Positions 19,985 to 30,040 of a DNA stretch of 64,000 bases are shown here, in pieces. The notes below the pieces were generated by a model that ran no database searches, had not been told where the DNA came from, and saw only the letters and a program-made list of their open reading frames with translations. This DNA is from Margaritispora aquatica (taxonomy: Eukaryota; Ascomycota; Leotiomycetes; Helotiales; Discinellaceae). The stretch covers positions 496,001 to 560,000 of the forward strand of contig VJWN01000010.1 in the NCBI GenBank assembly GCA_007644065.1, in the 5' to 3' direction. Position 1 is the stretch's first letter. Each line of letters opens with the position of its first letter. The position numbers and the translations under genes were made by a program.

Positions 19985-22142
19985 AACTGCGGTACGGAGG
20001 CTGAGACCGCTCTTTGAAAAAAAGCAGGTCGTAGGAGATGTTGAGTAAAGTGAGCTTGGTCGAAACGATGGCGAATGAGATTGGCGCGTCCTGGGCGCAG
20101 AGATCTAATTCTCGAAATCAGCGAATATTCTTGACGGCTAACAGTTGATCTCATAGTGTATTAGTAAGTCATTCATTGCTGCATAAACATACCTATTATT
20201 GAACTAACTCTGATCTGAAATCGCCAGCTTACAGAAGTCATGCACAAAAGCAGCTACTGAAGGTTGCACCACTTATGTGATACTTGTTGCTCAGTGGTGT
20301 GAGCGTAGGACTGATGGATTGATGGTCTTGCGTAGTCCCAGAGATCCGATCGAGTTGATAATCGAAGAGGTTGATAAGCTGGTTGATTCGGATTTCAAGT
20401 ATTTAGCATGAGAATCGCAAAGTTGCTTTCACGCTCCGGATTCCAAGACTGAGGTTGGCGAGGTTTAGTCGTGGTGTGTATTGAAATTGGACTGTCGAAT
20501 GGCAGGGCTTCAAAATATTATGCAACACAAAGACAACTCTAGATACAATCTCGAAGGGAAAAAATTGGTATTCGCCTTTGATTCTTCGAATATTGAGAAA
20601 TATCTCTCGTACCGATGCAAGCCATACTTATAGCATGGTATAACAAACTCCAAGTGTCGGAATATAGTTTCAGAAGCCAACTCGCTCAAATCAAATCTGA
20701 GCGTTCACCTTCGCAATGAAGCATGAAACATACGATTTTGGCCGTTCTCTTCTGACATCGCCCAAACCTTGAACACCAAGACTTTAGTACATGTTCGCCA
20801 AGTTTGACAGAACATAATACTTGTGGTGGCTTGCCAGTGGTTCGGAGGCCAATGATAGCTGGAGAGAGGAAGAGGAAAGGTAAGGAGGGAGCCCTTCAAT
20901 AGCATTCTCGAAGGCCCGCCTTTCGCTTCTCACAACCTTCGGGATACACCTTTCACAGCACTTGAGTGCTCCGGATGTCAAATCTTGTCATTCCAATTGC
21001 ACTGGAAAAGGTCCTGTAGTATAAAGGCCACACAGTGAAGGAATGTTTGTTGGGGTTGCTGGCTCGAGCTTGGACTGGGGAAACTGCATGTCCTAGCGTA
21101 TGGGGAGAAACAAGCTGAAACAACCATCATCAGCTTCAACAACAGGCAGCGTCGTGAGGCATCTGAATCTATATGTCTTCAACTCTTTGTTTCATGCATT
21201 CAAGGTTTCGAAATGTTGTGCCGGTCAAAATTGAAGATGACAATGGTCTTCATTGAAGAGCCTTGACAGAAAGATGCTCATGTCGTCTAAGTGCATGGTA
21301 GCTCTCAAAAGCTATACCGATCTATTGCAGACTATTTGCGGATCTCCGGGAGTTAGGTAGGTGGGTTTGTCATCCATTCTTGTGAATAGTCTGGCTGCTG
21401 TTTGGTTTGCAGTTGAGGACTGGCTTTCGTGAATAGTACAATGGGTAGCTGTTACCATTCATAGACTGAATCAAGCTCTTAGTAGAGACTTGTAGGCGAA
21501 TCTGAGCCTAGAGTATGCAGATTGTCTTTGCATATCTAGCCTTTTGTCGGATTTTGTGGTACTCTGTTTTTTTATTCCGTTTTGGTTGTAGTGTTTCTCT
21601 CGTCGGCGAAACTGTTTGTCAATTTCAGAGTCGATTTCATGTCATCACAACGACCATGCCTAGGTATCTTTAGGTAGGAACTTAAGATCAATTTGCTTTG
21701 AAAGTTCGAAATCAAAAGCTGGTTTCCAGATTGACGCCCTGTGGTTTCTTCGGACGATTGCAGGCGCCATGTTAGTGATCAAAGTTGCCGGCTCTCAGTC
21801 AAGCACGTCTTACCTTCGAGTACTCGGGCCAGATGATAGTCAGTTCGACTACGTCTTTACCAAACTTCTATTATGGAGAATTTTATCATTAAGCAATGCA
21901 CCAAAATCCACTGCGTTCCTTCTATAAGGCAAAGATAGTATCAGCTCTAGCTATGCCTTGCATTGCCTAGCTTGTCATGTCAATCAATAGGGCACGTTTC
22001 GTAACCCTTCATTATCTTGTGGAATATCTGTCATGTCTGCCCTATACTTCCACATTCTTTAAAAAAAATATAAAAAAATAAAATAAAATAAAAAAAGCCA
22101 AGACAAACACTCTAGAATCCGACAATTATCTCTAAGTCTACC
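19985..22142. other. Gene-poor stretch, 2.2 kb
   Basis: Upstream region of the micropeptide gene and unassigned sequence. No gene recognised. It contains an AGGTA-rich patch (about 21655-21680) and ends in an A-rich run. Confidence 0.45.
22061..22096. repeat. A-rich low-complexity tract
   Basis: A-runs broken by single T residues (AAATAAAATAAAA pattern) over about 36 bp. Simple low complexity, upstream of the arrestin-like fragment. Confidence 0.8.
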
Positions 22143-22440
22143 ATGATGAAACTTCAAATTGTGGTCGATGGCCATTTCCCAGCTAAAATATACCACAGAG
22201 GGGACCGAGTTTCGGGCAAAGTATGTCCAAGCACTGTTTGTCATGCCGCTGATAAACATCCCAATGATTATTTAAAAAACTGACCTCGAGCTGCATTACT
22301 AGGTTACATCCGACATCTCATACTTGCCCGAAACACCCCTCAGCTTTGAATTCTATGGCCAGTGCCACACTAAGCTTAGGAATCAAAAGTCAGGAAATAC
22401 ACATATGCTATGTCACGAAATTAATTCTTTGGGCTATTGA
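22143..22440 (+). pseudogene. Arrestin-like N-terminal fragment
   Basis: Truncated relic of the arrestin-like family found intact at 22997-24109. First exon 22143-22220 encodes KLQIVVDGHFPAKIYHRGDR and ends at a GTATGT donor; exon 22303-22440 resumes in phase 0 after an ACTAG acceptor with VTSDISYLPETPLSFEFYGQ and stops at TGA 22438. The GDRVSGKV and SFEFYGQC strings line up with GDEIKGTI and ISFYGDSY of the neighbouring copy, that is the first strands of an arrestin N domain. Nothing of the remaining 300 residues follows. Could be a 5' truncated-domain gene still expressed, but relic is more likely. Confidence 0.55.
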
Positions 22441-22996
22441 TCTTAAAGACAATCTCCAATATTTTCATGTCAGAAATATTGAAATGCTGTCTGCTTTTCT
22501 CTTGCCTAGCTCATGATAGAGGCCGAGTCTATGGATAAGTGGATGGAGTAATTTGGAAAGTATTTTCTATTTGCGATGCGGTTAATATAATGGGTTTGGT
22601 GATTTGCTCGTCAAGCATGTTGACTAGGATGCTATTGAGATCAGCAGCTTTGGGCAATGGTAGGAGAACCCTTTGCGCATATGTGACGGATAGGGCGACC
22701 TGATAGCATAGATGGCGCGATGTCTTCGAAGTTTGGGTAAAGTGTCAACTAGTCGGCTATTTACGGAAGTTAGACGTGAATGGCGACAAAAGAGGGACAT
22801 AGCCGAATGATTGAGCCATCGGCCTACACAACCAAGCTGTCCTAAAGTTGTAGGTGGAGTCACTACTTTAATCATAGACTAGAAAGCATCCGCTGCTACC
22901 ACTCTAGTGGCAGTACCTATAAGACCGAATAGTCCCAAGGTATTCCTTGTCGTCGTGCACAACTTTTTTCTTTTCTACCTCAGCATCATCGCGATA
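22441..22996. other. Spacer between arrestin-like fragment and intact arrestin-like gene
   Basis: No gene recognised. It holds the promoter of the intact copy; the frame of the downstream gene is open to the left but contains no ATG before 22997. Confidence 0.45.
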
Positions 22997-24109
22997 ATGT
23001 CTGTCGAATTTGAAATCACGAAGCCAACAGATCGTTGGGCTCACGATCGATACTATGGAGGTTCTACAGTCAATGGTACCTTACACCTCAAAGGACCGTT
23101 AAACAAAAGCTCGATCACAGCAACAATACACTTTTGTGGCCGAAGTATGTCTGGGGGTTGGTGGGAAGTCTTCACCAATACACAACGCGACGATTTCTTC
23201 GAGTATTCAAAAACTGTCTATGAAGGACCATGTTACCTGAAAAAAGATAACAGAATGTCATGGCCGTTCTCGTTTGTGTTTCCGACTCGTGTTCCAGATA
23301 CTCATAAGAAAAACGGTAGTTTCAAATACGACGAGTCCGAAGACTGGGAGAGAGCATCACACCCTTTACCACCGAGCTTATGGGAGCCTGGCGTGCCAGG
23401 GGCGTCTGTATCTTATTGTCTATGGGTACATGTCGGAGAAAGGGGCATATATTCTGAAATCTCTGCTACACATTACTTGAACGTCGATGGGATACGAGAT
23501 AAAGATATGCTTCCTAGGATGACTTGCATTGACGCCCCATTCAAATGGCCACAAATCGATGGCGACAAGGCCATGATCAATAGAATAACGAGATTCATGG
23601 CACGTGCCAGCGAGGATCATCAAAAGGCTTTACCACTCGGTCCACTTGTGTTGCGAGCTCATCTGTCTCAAGCCATGGAGCAGAACGGCGTGCCTCATGT
23701 AAGTCTCGAGTTACTACTCAATGAAGGACTTGATCTCAAATCAATTGATACCAAGAATCTCCCAGAAGTGATAGTTCGGAAGATCACTCACGTTATCCGA
23801 CTCGAGACTCGAATACGTGTCCGACACATTGGAAACATCTATCACCAGGAGTGTATCACCAAGAGAGTTGTTTACAAAAATACTTATGACGATTTACTGG
23901 TCATAGGGAGCAAGCTGAATGTCACTCCCGTAGTCTCAGCTGATATCTTTCCGGGCAATTTCAAATCATATACGGTCAGCAGGGAGATCTCTTCGACAAC
24001 TACTGTCGTGGTGGATTTTGGGGGAAGAAAACAGAAGTTGCTATTCAAAGTTCCTGTGTTGACGGTTTTCCCGCGAAATCTTGGATTTTACTCGAAAGAG
24101 AGGGAATGA
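22997..24109 (+). CDS. Arrestin-like protein (N-terminal arrestin domain family)
   Basis: Fungal arrestin-like protein; relatives act as adaptors that bring ubiquitin ligases to plasma-membrane cargo, though short members like this one are largely uncharacterised. Single exon, 370 residues from the first ATG in the open frame. Features: N-terminal MSVEFEITKPTDRWAHDRYY, a STVNGTLHLKGP strand typical of arrestin N domains, MSWPFSFVFPTRVPD, SYCLWVHVGE, then a C-domain-like part with VSLELLLNEG and TTTVVVDFGGRKQKLLFKVP. No PY motif for Rsp5-type ligases and no membrane segment are evident, so a role in endocytosis is uncertain. It is flanked by two decayed relatives. Confidence 0.75.
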   Translation: MSVEFEITKPTDRWAHDRYYGGSTVNGTLHLKGPLNKSSITATIHFCGRSMSGGWWEVFTNTQRDDFFEYSKTVYEGPCYLKKDNRMSWPFSFVFPTRVPDTHKKNGSFKYDESEDWERASHPLPPSLWEPGVPGASVSYCLWVHVGERGIYSEISATHYLNVDGIRDKDMLPRMTCIDAPFKWPQIDGDKAMINRITRFMARASEDHQKALPLGPLVLRAHLSQAMEQNGVPHVSLELLLNEGLDLKSIDTKNLPEVIVRKITHVIRLETRIRVRHIGNIYHQECITKRVVYKNTYDDLLVIGSKLNVTPVVSADIFPGNFKSYTVSREISSTTTVVVDFGGRKQKLLFKVPVLTVFPRNLGFYSKERE

Positions 24110-25105
24110 TTCGCTATAAGGGGATCGCATTCCAGGAAGATACTTTGGGTGTATCAGCAAGAGTGGTAGTTATCACAAAGTAAGTGTTTTGGCTCGATTT
24201 GAGAATGTATGACCGCCGACATCAAGTCATCAGCTAACGGGCGAAAATCAGTGCCATCTCCATTTGACGTCGAAAGAGATACCGAGTAAAGTGTTGCTGA
24301 ATATGAGGGCATCGTATAATCTTGATACCAAGATGAGAAAATTCTCGTTGCTATATAGAGATGGAAATATTTAGCTAGAGTGTCTAATCTTACATTAATG
24401 CTGCCAAATACTGCAATTTCTAATCTCTCGATGTGGTACCAAATCTAGTCTATACTAAGTCTGGTCTGTTTATTTGCTTTCCTTTTTACATTGTAGAGTG
24501 TGAGTCTTGAAATTGAAAGGCTCTTCGTCATATCGTGGAGACTAAGTGCATATCCGTCTTCTAGGTGCGGAAGTCAAACTAGTGACTACACCGCTAAACT
24601 TGTTCTAGACTCGTGTTAAGATTTTATCAATTGTTTCAAGTGTGCTCGTATTGTGGCGCCAAACGAATTGATATTCTTCTCTCAAAGGTTCGGCGTCGTA
24701 ATTCAGTGGTTGGTGTGGTGAGATATGATTTTCGAATTCTACGAACTTCTTGACTTTGGTTCGGAAATATCGTCTTTTACCATAAAATTTGAAATAACAC
24801 AAGCCTCCACAGCCACTTCAGACGTATTTAATAGAAAAAGCCACTCCACCTTAAGAATAGGGCATAAGAAATTAATTCTACCTCTGGATCTTAGACTATA
24901 GATTGTTTTTAAGCCTACTAGTGGCTCAAAGAACGTCATCACCTCTACTTATTAGTTTCATTCGGACATGTTCAAGCTAGAGGATTGAGAAAGGCAGTGT
25001 AAAGTAGCCTAAAAGTAGCTTTAATAAGTTAAGCCGGCCCATCTACCTATTTAACACTGCGCGCTTTCTCCTCCCCTGGAAGCTGGACACTTCATCGCAA
25101 ACACC
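24110..25105. other. AT-rich spacer, 1.0 kb
   Basis: No gene recognised; many stops in all frames. Contains the promoter of the decayed arrestin-like copy. Confidence 0.45.
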
Positions 25106-26201
25106 ATGTCTCTCAAAATAGAGATTCCGCCACAATGGCCATTTCAGTATTATTCCGGCGACGAAATCAAAGGCACCATCATTCTCCACGGCCCAATCAA
25201 AGACGAAAATCTCACCGTGCAAAATTTCCTTTTACGGCGACAGCTACTGCGTCACGAATCCCGGCAGACACACGATCATGGGCCGCAACGTATCCTACAA
25301 TCTCCTACATGATAACACGAGCGTCTTCAAAGGCCCATGCAGCTTAGCAGCTGGACAGAAGTTGACCTGGCCCTTCTCCTTCGTGGTCCCTGAGAAAGCG
25401 AAGGAGGGGAAAGAAAGACGTGGCGAGTCCGCACTGCTGGAATGCGAGCGCTGGACTGGCAGTCCAGGACCGCTGCCGCTGACTTTGATGGTCGATAAAG
25501 GCCGAGGATCATACGTTCAGTACGATTTACAAGCTCTAGCGTCGAGAACAGGTGGGCATATAAGTGCCTCGAAGTTGGTGTTTTTTGGCCAGAAGGAGGG
25601 GACGAAGATTCCTGGTGGCAAGGACTTGGTCGCTTCTGTGAAACATCTGGAGATGCCGATACGGATGTCCACGACAGGCCGACCATTATGTATCCTTCAA
25701 AAATTCAGGAAAATATTGAGGCGAGAGGATAATGGGAACGTTGTTGAGTCGCCTTTACATTTACGTGCATGTGTGCTTGAAAACACGGAATTCTATCGCA
25801 ATCCATGGTTGCGGTTCAAGCTAGTCGTCAAGGACATTGATAGCGCGCGAATGATGGAGGGAGGGATTTTACCACAACTCACTATCTTGGAAGTGAAACA
25901 TGCCATCAAAACCGAGACGTGGGTTCGCGTTCCGGGCATTTGGACATGTAATAAAGACTGCCATATCAAGAAAGAGGTGCATGTCAGCAAGTTGAATCAT
26001 GTCCTAAAGAAGGATGACGATTAATACTGCACAGATATTGATATGGATCTTCTTGGCCCTATGTACTCACTGCAACTGCCTGGGACTTTCAAGTCGAGCA
26101 AAATAAGTAGAGTATATTCATCTAAGACGACTGTTGTCGTTGACTATGGTGGTAGAAAGCAGGAGGTTGTTTTTAGAGTGCCTATGTTGACGATATTTTA
26201 A
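25106..26201 (+). pseudogene. Arrestin-like gene with one frameshift and one in-frame stop
   Basis: Second copy of the arrestin-like family. The frame starts MSLKIEIPPQWPFQYYSGDE and GTIILHGPIKDENLTVQ, then is lost at a short A run near 25220-25224; homology continues one base out of register with ISFYGDSYCVTNPGRHTIMG and KLTWPFSFVVPEK. A TAA at 26022-26024 then interrupts the frame, yet the same frame after it still encodes the family end (TTVVVDYGGRKQEVVFRVP) to TAA 26199. So two independent lesions separate three homologous blocks. A sequencing indel could explain the first but not the stop. Strong similarity to the intact copy in the last block suggests recent inactivation. Confidence 0.7.
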
Positions 26202-26720
26202 TCTAAATTATATTTTGAAAAATGAAGTAGTTTTGGTAAGCTATAACACTAGATCTTGCTATAATTCAAGAATAAGATGTGTTCTTCAATCAGTTGCAAT
26301 TGCCAAGTGATCGCGTTAATATGTACAAAGATAAGCGAAGGTAGTTGGAACAGTGTTCTCACACCAAAACCTATTAACATCCTACAAAGAAAGAGAGGCT
26401 TATTATACACAGGAGCCATTGAAGATTCTAACAACAACCTTTGTTCACACTTTCACAACCCCTTTAATTTTCTTTCTCTACCAGAACACAACAAGAACAA
26501 CCGCTTTGTTATCTTTATCACTTTCTTGGGAAGTGAAAATGGAGCTGTTATATAACATCCAGCTATCTCACTTCATAGCTCCCACATTAGATTGGATTGA
26601 CACCGCTGTACTCTCCACGTACTATTCCTTCAAGCCTTCTCATATTGCATTTTAAACTCTAATCGCACTTAATTATAGGCAATCAGCCCAAAATACCAAA
26701 ACATCAGAAACTCCACAGCT
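26202..26720. other. Intergenic, 0.5 kb
   Basis: 3' flank of the arrestin pseudogene and leader of the C2H2 gene. Pyrimidine-rich just upstream of 26721, as often in fungal promoters. Confidence 0.45.
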
Positions 26721-27095
26721 ATGTCGTATGGCAGCAATAATCCCCAGGTTCCAGCTACCGCATCAACGGGAACAACAACGTCTAGATCCCATTTCTGGGC
26801 AACCGTAATGAATGACTCAAATCCCAGCACTGCCCTCTCCAATTCGCACTCACACTCACCCTCATCCTCACGAACCTCCTCACCATCGCCCACACCATCA
26901 CCATCATCCAAAAAACAACGCACGCCCCTCCCCTCCTCCAAACTCAGCTCGACTTCCCAAAAGGTTGTTGCGAAGCCAGTCTTCACATGCGAGGTATGTA
27001 AGCGCGTCTGTTTGTCTCGAGGAGGATTGACATTGCATCAGAAGACGCATCTTGCGCAGATCGAGACGGCTATGCTGAAGTTTGCTAGGGGGTGA
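26721..27095 (+). CDS. Small single C2H2 zinc-finger protein
   Basis: Single-exon frame of 124 residues. The first 85 are Ser/Thr/Pro-rich and probably disordered. Near the C-terminus one C2H2 finger is clear: FTCEVCKRVCLSRGGLTLHQ followed by KTH, with Cys-x2-Cys and His-x3-His spacing (an extra Cys lies between). It ends soon after with AQIETAMLKFARG. One finger alone rarely gives specific DNA binding; protein or RNA binding is equally possible. The start is the first ATG and its context (AGCTATGTC) is ordinary. The next gene lies 460 bp downstream on the same strand. Confidence 0.65.
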   Translation: MSYGSNNPQVPATASTGTTTSRSHFWATVMNDSNPSTALSNSHSHSPSSSRTSSPSPTPSPSSKKQRTPLPSSKLSSTSQKVVAKPVFTCEVCKRVCLSRGGLTLHQKTHLAQIETAMLKFARG

Positions 27096-27552
27096 GTGAG
27101 TGCGCTTTGTGGGAATGAGCTAGACTGTGCGAGGCGTCTGGTTGTTTTAAACAAAAGAAATGGTTATGAGATGATTCGAACTGGAGATCGGGGAACAATA
27201 GGCGAGAAAGTTGGAGAACAGATGGCGGAAGTGGCGAGGTAAGTATTATCAGCACTATGAAGAAGTCCTGAACAGACACAGCGTTGAGGAGGGACTCGCG
27301 CTGAACAGGTTGAGGATCGGCCTGTTATAGAGACAGAGGAGATGGGTATAACAGAATAGAAATCCGAACATAAGAACTGTTTGAAAGGGAGCCATAAAGA
27401 AACAGCCCAAATTAAGAAGGTATATATCAAGCCCTTCTCCTCTATCCAAAATGTCATTCAAATCTTGACTAGACCCAAGAAAGATACCAAGCACAAGCAA
27501 AGCGCAAGCAAAAACCTAAGTAATCACCACCATCAAACCAAGTCCTTTCAAA
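27096..27552. other. Intergenic, 0.46 kb
   Basis: No gene recognised; pyrimidine/CCAAA-rich leader immediately before the next start at 27553. Confidence 0.4.
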
Positions 27553-28314
27553 ATGACAACCCCCACCCAAGTCCCAAACGCAGGTAAGTCAAGCCCACCA
27601 CAAAGCCCAAAATCCGAAGCCGCACCACTACCTATCCACAGAGTTCAATTTCCGTGGAGGGCTGGCTTCTTCCAAGCTCCCCCAAACGGCCAATCGACAT
27701 TCACATCCACTTCTCTCCCCGCCGAGGAAAGCGAAGATGGAGATGAAGACGAAGTTGAAAACGAGGAGGACTACGCGGCCGCACGCATGACACCTCTACT
27801 CGAAAGGAAGAAGTCGAAGAGGAAGAAAACCCTGTTGAAATTGACATCGATGCTAACCCCCATGATGGCCAAGGCGAAGTGTAAGAGCACTGGCCTCGTC
27901 ACTGACGTCCCTGGCGAAGTTACAGTGATGCACAGCTCACTCCCAGCTGTCAATTTCTCATCCTCGCCTTTACTCTTATCCATGCCCTTACCCACGCCCT
28001 TATCACCAAGTAAGTCGGTCAGGAAACTGCGTCGAGCACCAGACGTCATTGGTCGGCTCTGGCGGACGCAGCTGCGCGATGGGACGGGCAAGGCAGGTGG
28101 CGATAGTGGTGAAGATGAAGATGGCAACGAGCAAGTCGAGGTGATGGAGGTTGATGATGAGAGTGAGTCTCGACTCGCGAGACCTTTGGTTAGTGGTGTT
28201 GCTGCTGGGACGGTTGCGAGGGTCGTTCCAGGGTGGAGTGTGGTTGAGGATGCTGGTGAGGATGTGGATGTGGATGAGGAGGTGAAAGGGCAGGGAGTTG
28301 GTGGAGTGAATTGA
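27553..28314 (+). CDS. Hypothetical disordered acidic protein
   Basis: Not recognised. An open frame of 253 residues from ATG 27553: Pro/Ser-rich start, HRVQFPWRAGFFQAPPNG, an acidic run (EESEDGDEDEVENEEDYAAA), a basic run (ERKKSKRKKTLLKL), and a Glu/Asp/Val-rich end. Composition suggests a nuclear disordered protein. A perfect donor (GTAAGT at about 27585) and a CCACAG acceptor 58 bases later could remove part of the start, but splicing moves translation to another frame that stops after about 59 residues, so the unspliced frame is preferred. The lack of any known domain keeps confidence moderate. Confidence 0.45.
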   Translation: MTTPTQVPNAGKSSPPQSPKSEAAPLPIHRVQFPWRAGFFQAPPNGQSTFTSTSLPAEESEDGDEDEVENEEDYAAARMTPLLERKKSKRKKTLLKLTSMLTPMMAKAKCKSTGLVTDVPGEVTVMHSSLPAVNFSSSPLLLSMPLPTPLSPSKSVRKLRRAPDVIGRLWRTQLRDGTGKAGGDSGEDEDGNEQVEVMEVDDESESRLARPLVSGVAAGTVARVVPGWSVVEDAGEDVDVDEEVKGQGVGGVN

Positions 28315-29555
28315 TTAAGGTAATATTGCGTTTCTTTCGTATCCTTCTCTTTTGTGCATTTTCACTCTCATCGATGAATGATTATGGTGTTGATGTGAAC
28401 GGTCCTTCGTAACGATTCTCGTTACATGCAGAGAACCATTGAACCTTTAAAGGAAACCATAAAAGAACCCATCACCAGCCTCAGAATAAGAATCTTCTTC
28501 CCAAATAAAATAATATGCAGTATTCATATGATCAAATCGTCTATATAACCAAATGTGACAACTAACAGAATACGAGTGTTCAAGAATTGACAGTCGCAAA
28601 TCAGAGCGCAAGCAGAAGTGACAAGCGAAATGGTTACAATATCTTTATTGCGACATACTACTTCGGTTCCCTTAACAGTACAAATTTTTTTAAAAAAAAG
28701 CCACCGCATACTTGTCCAAAACAAAAAATGATATTGCTCGCAACTCCGCTTGATTTGTATAGAGGACATGTGCTGCAAGAAAACGGAAAAGCTCCCAGGT
28801 ATCAGTCAGTGTCCTAGCTCGTAAACTTGTAGACAATCTTCAACATTTGTAAAATTGATTGGCCTTGCCACACATCATTTAAGGGTACACCTTCTCGAGT
28901 CATGAAAAAGGATTTTTTTTTTTTTTTTCAAGATGATGAAACTCGGCAATGTTACGTGAACGTCCATGGATCTTCCGTGCAGAGTGTTGAGATCTCAGTC
29001 CGCTTGGACCGTTAAATTATCGACAATACACCGATCAGAGACGAAAATAATTTACCAGATAGTCGATACCTGGCCAGTAGCGAAGGAATGTCATTTGCTG
29101 GGCGATCAATCAGAGATGCCGAGCTGTAGCCCTTGGTTTTTCTGAACTACTGCTTGGAATGTGTTCCATGGCGCATTTGCCGATGCCCAAGACGCATTGT
29201 TGGATCTTGCCACTTGCTCAATGAAATTGTCATCACCAGTCGACGTAAGAGTGTGACATGAACAAACACATCGAATTATGATTTGACTGCTATCTCCTAG
29301 AGGCAAAGAAAAGATCAGGCAAGCAAGAAACTCATGAGTTCGCAAAAGCGGCCGTTGCAACAACCAAAAGAGAACGAGAAAAGAGACCATTAGTCGCGCC
29401 CCATCCATGAAATATCAATCATCCCCATTTCCAATTCTTCATATGTACTCCAGCGTCCGCCGATTTTCCTTCCCTCCACTAGGATGTCTTGGTATCCTCG
29501 GCGGTGTGGCATAGTGGGGGGGTATTTTCGAAGTCGAAGTCGTTATGCGATGCGC
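28315..29555. other. Intergenic, 1.2 kb
   Basis: No gene recognised. It is AT-rich with a 16-base T run at 28913-28928. Confidence 0.45.
28913..28928. repeat. Poly-T run of 16
   Basis: Uninterrupted T tract in the intergenic region; simple repeat, possibly nucleosome-excluding. Confidence 0.9.
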
Positions 29556-30040
29556 TTAACAGCATCCCTCGCAACACTCTGTAGGCAATTAGTATTTTCC
29601 CAGGCATCAAGTATTTGGGTGTTCAAGGGATTGTGTGACGCACCAGCACAGTCGGCACAGGCCTCGCATCCTTCTTCAGCAACGCAGCAACAGCACAATG
29701 TTGCGAGACAGACACCGAGACATCCACCTCCACCGCCACCGCTCTTCCGTGGTGGTGCCTGCTGTTGTTGGTATTGCATCTGCGAAAAGATTAGTATTCT
29801 ATGCGCAATTGATTTCAAGTCTGGCTACACACCTGTTGTGGTGGAGGACCCTGTTGGTAGTACTGCTGCTGTCCTTGGGGAGGGCCTTGTTGGTAGGTCT
29901 GTCAATCAATCGTCAGTACGGAGTATCTCAGTCGCAATCCGTTCAAGTCGGCGGAAACTCACTGGCTGAGGATAGCCTTGCTGAGGAGGATAGCCTTGTT
30001 GTTGAGGCGGTCCTTGTTGATAGTAACCTTGGTTAGACAT
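29556..30040 (-). CDS. CYSTM (cysteine-rich transmembrane) domain protein
   Basis: Small stress-associated protein with a Gln/Pro/Tyr/Gly-rich head and a C-terminal cysteine-rich transmembrane module, which in other eukaryotes gives tolerance to stress and metals at the membrane. Four exons: 30040-29963, 29898-29833, 29779-29644, 29578-29556, 100 residues. The head consists of QQGYPPQQGYPQP and QQGPP repeats. The CYSTM part is CLGVCLATLCCCCVAEE followed by GCEACADC. The last exon adds only ECCEGCC before TAA; without splicing at GTGCGT/CTACAG the protein would run into 27 unrelated residues, so the short terminal exon is well supported by the cysteine pattern and a TACTAAT branch point. Confidence 0.85.

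Noticed and set aside
19550..20017. 155-codon plus-strand frame opposite the micropeptide
   Set aside because: It is the antisense of the codon-biased micropeptide and lacks protein-like features itself.
25106..25312. Treating the first 68 codons of the second arrestin-like copy as a separate gene
   Set aside because: Homology continues directly in the next frame, so it is the start of a broken gene.
27160..27200. Possible tRNA T-arm (GTTCGAATC on the minus strand)
   Set aside because: The flanking bases do not form the five-pair stem and no anticodon or acceptor arms could be drawn.
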